This document shows positions 42,372-53,030 of a DNA stretch of 64,000 nt, piece after piece. Positions within the stretch are counted from its first letter, which is position 1. Every line of letters starts with the position of its first letter. The notes below the pieces were generated by a model. It saw only the letters and a program-made list of their open reading frames with translations, ran no database searches and was not told where the DNA came from. The stretch comes from Rutpela maculata (lineage: Eukaryota > Arthropoda > Insecta > Coleoptera > Cerambycidae), in contig OW386285.2 in assembly GCA_936432065.2 (NCBI GenBank), positions 175,627,984 to 175,691,983 of the forward strand, read 5' to 3'. Made by a program: the position numbers and the translations under genes.

Positions 42372-42882
42372 AGTATATTGTGTATTTAGGTGTGAAAGCA
42401 GTACTTTCCCGGACGACGATGCATCGAAGTTCGGGAATGTGCTTTCACACCGAAATACGCATTCTATTTTTTCTGAAATCACAATCAATATTATTATAAA
42501 TTAATGAATTTGTACTAATGCATAAAATTTCTTCATTAATGAATAACATTTCTTCATTACATTTCTTCATTACAATCTAACTGCTTACTAATAAATGTAA
42601 TTTTGATGTATGTGTAAGTGTAAATGTAAGTTTGATTGTTTGTCTGCGTGTATTTATTTACTGTCAAAAATATACATAAAAAACCATACGGGAATGTTAC
42701 TTTCCCGGCCTATGCCGGGAAAGTAACATTCCCGTACGGTTTTGTTGATCGTTGCTTGGCAACGGATCTTTTCCGGTCTGTTTTCTGATAGTTTCTTAGC
42801 AACGGACTAAAATACTGGAATTGTGCATTTTTCGATCTGAAATCGCGCCGAAAATGTAGACGATCGATTTCAGAAAAAGTAC
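42369..42882 (+). repeat. H3 hairpin repeat copy B
   Basis: Same order of blocks as 25154-25590. The second apex here is a perfect 22-bp inverted repeat with a 4-nt loop (42688-42709 and 42714-42735, key word GGGAATGTTACTTTCCCGG). Copy A has only a single GGGAATGTT there. Confidence 0.75.
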
Positions 42883-43684
42883 TTTATAAATGAGAGAAAT
42901 TACTTTTTTTTGGTAAATTTCCAAGACATATGAATTGCTCATTTAATCATGCGTCGCTCCCTGGCACACTGTATATGCATGCTTTCTTAGAAAATGTAAG
43001 GCTCTTACTGAAACGAGAAATTGGAGATTTTTCAATTTTTAAAACACAATAACATTGGAAATATCAACTTTATGAAAAAAATTGTCGAACATTTCTTGTT
43101 GGAAATCGATAAAAAAATATTTAAAAACATTGTTTCATTGAAAAAATGTAATATTTCCTTTTGTTGTAAACAAAATTGTTTTAAACAATATCAGACCGGG
43201 TTACCGCCTGGTAACATGGATGCTCATAATCAGTAGTGTCTCCAGAACTGATTCCAACAAATAAACTGCGTCCGAAATGTATTCGAAACTCATACGCCCA
43301 TACTGCCTGCTATATAACTAGACCTCCCAATTTTATAGACCAGTAACAACTTCGTAAAAAAAATGAAAATCGGCAAAAAGACCACGGTGTTTCATTTCTA
43401 CATAAAAACTTTTAAAAAGTCAAAAACCTAAACCACATTCCAATTTAAAAAATATAAATGACTAAGTTTTAAAATCTAAAAAGGAAGTAACAAGCTTTAC
43501 TTGAAAACTTTTTTATTGAAAATAGAATTATATAAAAAAATATATTTTTAAGAAAAAGCTTTTATTTGAAAAAACTGTACTAAAAAGTAAAAATAATTTT
43601 TTAAAATTCATACACCAAAAAACTTTTTTTATATAATTTTATTTTTTACTTTTTAGTCTACTTATTTTACAGACAGACAGACAA
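42883..43684. other. No gene seen
   Basis: AT-rich. Alternating runs of ACTTTTTA and TAAAAAGT between 43390 and 43660 give weak inverted symmetry. No coding evidence. Confidence 0.4.
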
Positions 43685-44030
43685 AACCCTTTCATTTGAT
43701 ACAAATGGCAAGGGAGTCGTGAAGAAAGATAATTTGCCATCCTAGGGCGTCCGCCATATTGGATTTATAATGGCGTTACATAGTTTATCGTATTTTACTC
43801 GTCAAACCCTTTCATTTGATTCCATATCAAGGGGGTTGTGAAGAAAAAGGCGATCTGCCAGCTTGGGACGTCCACCATATTGAATTTAGAATGACGTCAC
43901 ATTGTCTATCGTATTTTACTCGTAAAACCCCCTCATTTGATACCCATATCAATAGGGTTGTGACTAAAAAGCCGATCCGCCATCTTGGGACGTCCGCCAT
44001 ATTGGATTTAGACCGATAATGGCTATACTA
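43685..44030 (+). repeat. Three-copy tandem repeat, unit about 120 bp
   Basis: Units start at 43685, 43804 and 43925 with AAACCCTTTCATTTGAT (or AAACCCCCTCATTTGAT). Each contains GTGAAGAAA or GTGACTAAAA, GCCAT/GCCAG, and GGGACGTCCGCCATATTGGA. Units have diverged, so the array is not recent. Confidence 0.85.
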
Positions 44031-46194
44031 TGTTACATTGTCACCGGACTTATACACGTGTGCCAAATTTCAAAGCTCTAGTATAATAAGAACTAGTCGA
44101 AATTCAGCTTGCAAGATTTCACCAAACAAACAAACATACATTCATACATAACACATTGCAAGTTAAATAAAAGCTTTTAAAAAAATGAATACAACACAAA
44201 TATTTAGCATTTATGAAAATGTAAACATACGTATTTCAAACCAAAATAATACAATAATGGTAAAATTAAACAAAAACCGAACATCAACTCTTAAAAGGAA
44301 ATTTATTTTCTCTGTCTATATAATCCCAGGATTATGTTATGTGTACTTTGTAGTTCTAACACATTATAGTGTAGGTAAATTAGCATTCTGACTAAATAGT
44401 TTACCGAATGAATGGATTTTCACGAAACTTTGTGGATTCTGTTCGTTTTGAAGTCTAGATCAAACTCCAAAAAAAAAATGGCCGCTAATATTGCCTCGCA
44501 ATTGTTATAAACAATGATCTTGTTGCTAATTTGTTAACTAGTAAAATTGAGGTAAATTAAAAAAACAAAATGTCTTTTTAGATAATTTTATGAAAAATAA
44601 CAACTTTTTACTCTCGTAAAATTTTCGAAAAATGCATATTTTCCGAGATATAGCGGTTGAATTTTTCCAAAGGGTGGAATAAAAAGTGACGAGAAAAATC
44701 CATAAATTCGAGTGAATATATTATTAAACTACAAGACTTTTTTTCCTTTATGACTTTTTCCTAAAGTGCACTCTGTCCAAGTTCCCCGGAAAAAACCGAA
44801 AAAAAAGGCCCTTATCGGAAAACGGAAAATATCGTAAACTATGAAATTTAAAAATCTGAAAAAATTAAACGCATAGGTTAATATATTCTTTAAAATTTTG
44901 CTCTTTTCTAATTTTTTTGTAACGTACATATTTTCCGAGTTTTCAACGGTTTTTCACTATCAAAATGTATCTAAATTTTTTCATGACACAAAATGCATGT
45001 AATCTCTAAAATTGTAATTAATTTATATATATTTAATAGAAAAATATCTAATTTGTGAAGAAAAGAAAGAACGAAAAAATTTCTACTGCAGTCTCGTAAG
45101 CAAATATTAAACCACCTTTACCCTTTCAAATAGAAAGACGTAAATTGGACTGTAAGTCGATGAAGTCTATTTATTTTGAACAATAGATAATTACACAATA
45201 CACATCATTTAAAATATCTGTCGAGAAAATGTATATGAATTTAAAAAACCAAACATATGGTTGAAATATTTCGGAAAGGGTTTCTTACAATAGAGGCCTT
45301 ACCCCACAAGCGTCCATAATAAGACGCAATAAAACTGTCTTTCAGAAATAGCAATCCTTCATTTCAAAAAGACAAGTCAATTAGTTTCAGATACAACCCA
45401 TTATTGTCTGTTTAACCGAAACTAGAATAACAGACTCCGAAAATGTAAAAAATTCCAAAATTTATCTATACAACTCTCTTAGCTGGTGTATTATACATTA
45501 ATGATAATTTATATAATCAACACAATAGAAAGTACCTTAATTGAAAATATTAGATTCATCTATAATTAATTTGTTTTTAGCAGTTAAATTATTAAGTATT
45601 TTAGTATTTATTTTATTTTGTAATATATCGAAGTTTATGTCGATTTATGTGTATTTTAATATTGAGTAACTGCTATTCTATACTAATAAATTAGAAAAAT
45701 TATCACATCGCCTGTTATATTACGATTTTACCTATGGACAACCTCTGTTTAATAATAATTAAACAGAGGTTGTCCATTCATATAATAATAATAAGAAATA
45801 TGCACAACATACCAGCTGCCTTATTAATTATATACCAAAATAAACGATAATTAATGGACAATAATGAACAAAATAGTTCAGGTCGGTAAGTCTGTTAATT
45901 ATCAAATGAAATCGCCGAGAATCGCATATACGAAAATGCAATTTTTGTGAGTCAGTCCGTCAATTTCTTTTCAGTATTGAAAGTCACTGCTCATTCTTTT
46001 TGCCTGCCTAATGACATGCAAAATCATATATGTAAGTTTTATCTGGCTATATATAATTTTGTATCGCAAATTACCAAATATAAGCCACTTTTCGAGCGGC
46101 TTTTACACCGTTATTGTAATACATTATGGCGATTAAGTAAAATGCTAGAATCTCTAAAACGATTATTTTTTGTGTAATTTTATAGCAATGTGTT
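44031..46194. other. Gene-free stretch with one perfect hairpin
   Basis: AT-rich, no gene recognised. The notable item is the 20-bp perfect inverted repeat at 45734-45777, listed separately. Confidence 0.4.
45734..45777. repeat. Perfect 20-bp inverted repeat, 4-nt loop
   Basis: Arms GGACAACCTCTGTTTAAT (plus two bases) and the exact inverse around AATA. It would form a fully paired hairpin in RNA or single-stranded DNA. No matching copies elsewhere in the window. Confidence 0.9.
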
Positions 46195-46430
46195 CCAGAT
46201 CTTTTTATAATACATACACGTAACAACTATTAAGTTAATATCTTAAACCGTCCCACAGGAAACGTGCGTACAAAAAATACAGACAGACCGATAGATACAA
46301 TTTTTTTTTGCCCTCAAATTTAAAATCTCGATATTTCATGACATCTAAACCAATTTCAACAAAAAAAAAATTTAAGTTTTTTTTTACGATTACTATATTT
46401 CCAATCCACTATTTGGATGTGGAAGTAAAA
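46195..46430 (-). repeat. H1 repeat copy h, 5' third
   Basis: From the inverse of the ATATTGACTT block to the inverse 5' hairpin (TTCCAATCCACTATTTGG-like) near 46428. The 3' two thirds are absent. Confidence 0.7.
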
Positions 46431-46943
46431 TTTACGACTCAAATCATCCAATGTCCCAAATTGGGATACAAATTGTGCGAAAATTATTAAGTAATTATAA
46501 ATACTGATTTAATGAAGCTAAAATATTATGATATGAGGGTTTATTGATACATCTGAAAGTGTATTTTAAATAAAAAGAAACATTTCTTATTATAAAAACA
46601 CAATTTGTAATTTGTTAAATGTTAATAAAATTGAACATGCCAAGTTTAACAACAGGTATTTTTCTTTATAGTAGTGTAAAATATTATAAAGAAATCTGAG
46701 GCCTTGGCTTCTAGTAGGTATACTTATTCACCAAAACTACACTAACATTTTTCTTTGTATGTCTTACAAAACATTTTTTGTAATAAATATAAAATGTTTT
46801 TTTCCATGATTTTATTTTAAGGATAACTAAATGAACTATATTTCACAATAGAAATATGAAACATTTCATTCCTTGTTTCTTATTTATAACAAATTCGGAT
46901 AAAAACATTATTTTTAATGAAAATATATGCCATTTGATTTATT
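46431..46943. other. No feature seen
   Basis: AT-rich, no gene or repeat recognised. Confidence 0.4.
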
Positions 46944-46978
46944 ACTTCCACATCCACGTAGTGGAGTGGAAAGATGTA

Positions 46979-47733
46979 CAGGGTGCGCCACTTAAAACTG
47001 CCCATACTTGTAACTTTTTTATTTTTAAAGCGATGACCTTGTTGGGCACATCAAATTGTAGACATTTTTAAAGCCTTAAACACGCATACAGAGTGATTTA
47101 AAAAAAAATTGAAAAAATTGTTAAGAAAGGAAACTTAATTTCTTTGAATATTTTTTTACCTCACCTTGTACATGAAATGTGTTAATGTTTTCTTATAAAG
47201 GTTTCAATTAGCTTCAATTTATGTTAAAAAAAAAGTTTTAAGAATAAAAATTCCTATTATTTAGTACATTTTAATAGAGTTTGTTTTTAAAAATATTTAT
47301 TTTTTTGTTTCTTGTTGCTGTTTTGTTACGTTGAGGATTTTTTTGTGATATGTCTTTTACAAATAAAGCATAAAATTATTATTTACATTTTTTCAGTTAT
47401 TTTTAAAAAATCAGGAGTCGGAAGGAGTGTTTTTAATTTCTTTCTCTAAAACCAAAAAGAATTTCGGATATGACGTAATAAACATAACATAAATTGAAGC
47501 TAATTAAAACTTTTATAAGAAAACATTGACGCAGTTCATGTACAGGATGAGGTAAACAAATATTCAAGGAAATTAAGTTTTCTTTCTTGATAATTATTTT
47601 AATTTTTTTTTAAATCACTCTGTACACATGTTTAAATGCCTTAAAATTATCTACAATTTGATATGCCTAACATGGTCGTAGTTTAAAAAATAAGAAAGTT
47701 GCAAGCCTGGGGAGTTTTAAGTGGCGCACCCTG
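46979..47733. mobile_element. TA-inserting MITE with long TIRs
   Basis: Starts CAGGGTGCGCCACTTAAAAC and ends with its inverse. Inverted similarity extends about 250 bp per side (ACCTTGTACATGAA with TTCATGTACAGGATG; AATTGAAGC). It is flanked by TA (46977-46978, 47734-47735) and interrupts H1 copy i exactly, which confirms both borders. TA duplication and a CAGGG start fit Tc1/mariner-type MITEs. Confidence 0.85.
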
Positions 47734-48139
47734 TATAGTAATCTTTAAAAAAATTTCAAAATGTTTTTTGTTGAAATAATAAATGTCATAAAACGTCGAG
47801 ATTTTAAATTTAAGAGAGAAAAAATTCTGTCTGTGTCGGTCTGTAACTTTTTTGTGCGCACGTTTTCTTCGCAACGGTCTAAGATACTGTCTTCAAATTT
47901 GGCACACATATGTTCCATGACGAGATCTGGTACTAGATTATGGCTTGCGCTAATTCCGGTGAAGGGTTGTGAGTTAAATAGGGTAAATAGGGAAAAACAA
48001 TAAAGCAAGCTAATAACAGTCCAGAAACTTAATTTTTAAAATCTTCTATTTAACTTCATTTTAAAAGCTTTGTACGGTAGTTAGTATGTTTGGGTCAAAT
48101 CGTGCAACCAAAAAGGATCCTGGAGGTATTGTTTAATAG

Positions 48140-48500
48140 TGGATTCAGTGGCGCCCGGAGAGATTCGAATATGGATTCGGCAGCGCCTGAAAATTGCCTT
48201 GGTATTCGACATGGTCCGGAAGTCACCTTGGTGTTTAGCCATTCTCGAATATGGATTATGCAGCGCTCGAATATAGATTCGGCGGCGTTCTAATTTGGAT
48301 TTGGCAGGGCCCGGAAGTTACTTTGGAATTCGGCAGCGCCCAAAAATGGATTCAGCGGCATCCTAATATCGATTCGGCAGCGCCCAGAAATTACCTTGGT
48401 ATTCAGGCACGCCCGGATATGGATTTGGCACTATCTTAATATGGATACGGAAACGCCCGGAATTTGCCTTCGTATTCGGCAGCGTCCGGAAGTTCTGGAG
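48140..48500 (+). repeat. Degenerate minisatellite (GGATTCGGCAGCGCC type)
   Basis: About a dozen imperfect units of roughly 30 bp built from GGATTCGGCAGCGCCC, GGAAGTTACCTTGGTATTC and AATATGGATT words. GC-richer than its surroundings. Frames across it are repeat translations, not genes. Confidence 0.8.
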
Positions 48501-48652
48501 GTTTGGCTAGCATTCGGCAACGCCCTTTTATTAAAATTCTGTGACCAATTATTTCCACATACTAGAGTGCAAATATGGTCAAGATGTTTTCCTTTAAAGA
48601 GACTTGCATGGGAAATCTGGATGTGGAAATATTGATTCCTTAGGCAGCGGTT

Positions 48653-49751
48653 TTATTCCAAAAGCTACAACAAAGTTTGAATGAATTATTTTATCACAAC
48701 TCAATTGAGAGTAATACTCCAATTTCGATTTTCATAAAAAAAGTAATCTTTTAACAAATAGCCATAACTTTGACAATTTTTATTGTAGAAGAACCGGAAT
48801 GTATTAAATTGAATTACCTTTAAACATTGTAATAACCAATTTCAGACCCTTCGGTTTTTAAGTTATTCACGAAAAATACGTGTTGAAATTTGACATTTAC
48901 AAAGGGACGAAAAAACACAAAACCTTAAAAAAATAATATCTCGAACAATCTTTGAACGGGACTAATCTGAAATTTAAGGTAAAGTTAATTTCTTATGTTT
49001 CAAGTCGTACAAATAACAGTTTTTGACATAATTCGTAATTTTCAAGATATTTCCAGAAACCCATTTTTTAACGAATTGCTAGATACAACAAATCAAAAAT
49101 CACGGTCATTTACATTCAAACTATACAAATTGCGCGGAAATATTAACAAAATTGTATGACTTTTATATCAACTTTATTATTCTAATTATAACATGTTGTT
49201 TGAGTGACCTATAATAATTAATATCATGAGAGAAATAGAAGTAAAAATTGTTGAATTACTTAAACACTATCAACGAAAAACTAGCTCGAATTAAAACTAA
49301 AATATACTTTACGTGCAATATGTACAATATGTTTACTTAAAGTAAACTGCAATTAAATTTTAATATTATTTATATAAATATATACTTTGGAAAAAACTTT
49401 GTTAGTTTAGATGAATTATAGTTTTACAGATATCTATGAACTTACATTTAAAATCACAAGGTGTAGATGCTCCAAACTGATTAATTTTGAAGCACAGTGG
49501 CAAGTGTAAAGTAAAAAATATATTATAATTTAAGCTATCAAACTTTGTCGTATAATTTTTTCCATCTTGTTAGTTTCAATTCGACAGCTTTATCTTTAAC
49601 GGGGTCTTAGTAACTCTACAACTCTTTCAACCATGCATTTATCTACAAGAGGTTGTTCTTGGGTCACCTACTATACTTTTCTTAAATAGAATCCAATAAG
49701 AAATCTAAAAATTTAAACAAAACGAATTAAAATAATCTCCAACATACACCA
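48653..49751. other. No feature seen
   Basis: AT-rich, no gene or repeat recognised. Confidence 0.4.
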
Positions 49752-51999
49752 GTTCACAAGTTCAAAGACGTGTTAATTCTTGATAAAGCTTGTAAAAATG
49801 TGAGTGACGGCACATTGGATTCGGAATGACGTCTAGAAAAATGTGCAAAACTTTCAAACCCGCATATAAACAATTGCAAAAGTTATAAACAAATTAATAT
49901 TGAAGAAATAACGAGCTTCGTTTTTTGAAAATAACTCGAAAACCATTAATATTTAAGAAATTTAAAAGATTCTTGAAGAGGAAGAAATTTCCAATAGAAA
50001 AGTCAGAACTCCCGGTATTCTATCTCTATTATTAGTAATTTTAATTTAATGTTGAAAATAAGGCTTCGTGCGGCAAACGCTAAGCCGTTACGAAACCGGC
50101 CGTAATAAGTAAAAATATTTTTTTATGTATTAAATATTAATTTAAAAATTTTAAAAAACTATGGTATTATTCAGACATTTAAAGAAAAAATAATCCAGTT
50201 TTTTCATAAAATGAGCCTATTGTTAATTAACAATTTTTTTTAGAGCTTACGTTTATATTTCAAGACGGATAATTGTTAAGCAAAAGCCACTAAAATTATT
50301 ACGTTTCCTTTAGACTTTATATCAACTATACTGTACGAGATTATGACATTGCGATATTTTTAATTGTTATAGTCTATTAGTTATTGTTTATTTAAGATAA
50401 CAAAAAACTAAAAAATTTAAAAAACAAAGGCTGACATTTTTTTTATTAACTTTAATTATTATTACTGGTTTTATATTCAAAAATAACATAAGATTACATA
50501 AACTTTAAATTTTTAGTGTTATTTGTTTAAACAAATTTTATAAACAAATAGATAAATTACTTATTTTTGAAAAACATTTTTTGCCATTTTATTTGTTATA
50601 AAATATTATGAATTAAAAAAAAAAATTTCTTAAAAACATTTTTTAATTGTTTTTAATCATTTTTTTCCTTTCTTCATTATTTAAACAAGTTATTAAGTAA
50701 AAATTTTAGTCTTAAAACCTATTATTTGCAATTCTCTACAAGGTGGAATTTTTTTTTGTTGTTAATTTATTTGTTTATTTAATAAATAATTTGTTATTAA
50801 CAACCCCCGAATGTGTTTAGATAGAAAAAAATTAAAAAAAAACAACCGTATACATAAACACATAAAAAAAAATGTTAATATTTCTTATAGAATTTTAAAT
50901 ATTAAAAATGTTTTTTGACATATTTATGTATACGGTTGTTCTGGTTATTTTTTTCTATCTAAAAAAATATAAACACAATCGGCGATTGTTAATTAGAAAT
51001 TGTTTATTAAATAAAAAAATTAATTAATAACAAAAATTCCACCTTGTAGAGAATTGCAAATAAAAAATTTTAAGAATATTTTTTTTCTTAATAATTTGTT
51101 CAAATGAAGAAAAACGGGAAAAAATAATTATAAACAATTAAAAAAATGTTTTAAGAAAAATTTTTTTTTTTCAAAAATACGTAATTTATCTATTTCTTTA
51201 TAAAATTTGTTTAAACAAATAGCACTAAAAATTTAAAGTTTATATAATTTTATAGTATTTTTGAATATAAAAACAGTAATAATAATAATTTTAAAATTAA
51301 TTAAAAAAAATTTTCAACCTCTATTTAATTTCTTAGTTTCTTGTTAGTTTAAATAATTAATAACTAATAGACTGTAACAATCAAAAACATCGCAATGTCA
51401 TAATCTCATAAAATATAGTCGACATAAGGTCCTCACGAAGCGAAATAATTTTAGTGACTTTTGTTTAACAATTTTCCGACTTGAAACATAAACGTAAACT
51501 CAAAAAAAAAAAAAAATTGTTAATTAACAACGAGCTCATTTTGTGAAAAATCGGTAAAGAAATTTTTTCCAACGGGATATTGTTCCTTTAAGTGTCTAAA
51601 TAATAACGCAATTTAAAAAAAATTATATTAATACTTGAAAATATAAAAAAATTGTTTTGCTTCTTACGATCGGTTTCAGAGTATCGTAACGTTTTAGCGT
51701 CCGCCGTGCGAAGCCCCATTTTCAACATTAAATTAAAGTTATTAATAGTAGAGATAGAGTTCCAGAAATCCAGACTTTTTTATTGGAAATTTCTTCCTCT
51801 TTAAGAACCTCTTTTTTTTAATTTTTCAATTATTAATAGTTTTCGAGTTATTTGCAAAAAACGAAACTCGTCATTTTTTTCAATCTTAATTTGTTTATAA
51901 TTTTTGCACATTTTTCTAGACGTCATTCCGAATCCAATGACCCCTCACTTATATTTTTACAAGCTTTATCAAGAATTAACACGTGTTTGAACTTGTGAA
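49752..51999. repeat. 2.25-kb near-complete palindrome (foldback)
   Basis: Two arms of about 1.1 kb, from GTTCACAAGTTCAAA at 49752 to its inverse at 51999, meeting at ACAACCGTATACATAAA (50842) and its inverse (ending about 50940). Landmarks repeat in inverse order: CAATTATCC/TTTTCCGACTT, TTGTTAATTAACAA, GGAAATTTCTTCCTC and GACGTCATTCCGAATCCAAT. No coding capacity. A partial copy lies at 55297-55351 and 57791-58305. Confidence 0.85.
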
Positions 52000-53030
52000 T
52001 TAGACTAAATAAGATTCTTTTACATTAAAATAATTTTGTAGTTCATCACGTATCTAAAATATTTTTGCTAATAACTTTTCTCTTACTTCTGTAGTTTAAT
52101 TAAACTACAGAACACTATTTTACTTATAGCCTTGCTGAACCATCCTTAACAAAAGTTGTTTACAATCGAGAGGTACAAATTCCGTCCTCATTTTAACAGT
52201 TACACGAATTGTCTCCACTAAGTTTACTTTTCCTAGTAGTAATATATTCGAGCAAACTAAAACATCTGGATCAACATGTGGTATATAATAACCTACTTCC
52301 ACGGTGTTGCCAGCTGACTAGACGCCATCTAAACCGCTTCTGTGGTCAGCAGGTATTCAAAATGAATATTTTTCGAGCGACAGGCACGGCAGCTAGTAAC
52401 AAACCGCTGAACTAAAATATTCACTAGGGTGTTAAAATGGGTCACTTGACCTCCAACTTAAAATAAGTTTTAATGGCATAATACGACATCTACGATGCCC
52501 CTGCGTTAATATCTCTAGCAGGTCAGATGGCATCCGAATACCGGATGCCATCTGACTCGTGGATGCCAACTGAACCTAAAATTTTACATTGTGGGATGCC
52601 TACTAATACCTTATATAAATATATATATATATACATATTATATAGAGTAATAAACACTACGTTGTCGCCTCAAGAATAGATATACTAAACACGCTGTGAC
52701 CTCATATATGACATTGTGACCTCATAAAGTTGAGGCGACAACGTTTTGCCTTAATTTCGATGTAAAATGAATCCAGATGTCGTCCTAAGTTACTTAGCGA
52801 AAAGGGTCACTTCATACATCTGGTACCTACAATTTTTAGTTTTAGTTCGAGTGTATATCACCAGCGCTAGTGTCGCCGTACCAAGTAGGAATGGTCAACA
52901 CGAAGTCACCTCTAACTAGTATAAGGCGGACTACAGATATTACGTATTCGCCGTCCCCTCAGGTTACTGGCAACGTTGCATCAATTTGCGTACAGCGTTA
53001 GCGGCCAGTGACCAACAAAAATATTTATAG
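52000..53030. other. Region of short palindromes and word repeats
   Basis: A perfect 26-bp palindrome (TTCTGTAGTTTAA and inverse, 52087-52112). A 60-codon minus-strand frame (52120-52302, VPLDCKQLLLRMVQQGYK) with gene-like composition but no recognised family. A perfect 15-bp hairpin (52522-52556, GTCAGATGGCATCCG arms). Repeated GGATGCC words, a TA run at about 52615-52650, then GTGACCTCATA/GTCGCCTCAA words. Confidence 0.5.

Larger units (their letters stand above)
46944..48652 (+). repeat. H1 repeat copy i, split by MITE and expanded
   Basis: The 5' hairpin segment lies at 46944-46976. The body resumes at 47736 (TAGTAATCTTTAAAAA) and ends GGATGTGGAAATATTG, then TTAGGCAGCGGTTTTA, at about 48652. 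A 755-bp MITE is inserted at a TA, and a degenerate minisatellite replaces the usual C-rich middle. Confidence 0.8.

Noticed and set aside
43021..43236. 71-codon frame MEIFQFLKHNN as a gene
   Set aside because: AT-rich Phe/Lys/Asn composition typical of chance frames here.
43685..44030. CRISPR-like array
   Set aside because: Units are 120 bp and diverged, with no short direct repeats and unique spacers; the genome is eukaryotic.
48090..48635. Chained 62-79-codon frames
   Set aside because: They read through the minisatellite inside H1 copy i.
52120..52302. 60-codon minus-strand frame ending LRMVQQGYK as a host exon
   Set aside because: Gene-like composition but no family recognised and no convincing splice pair; kept only as a note.
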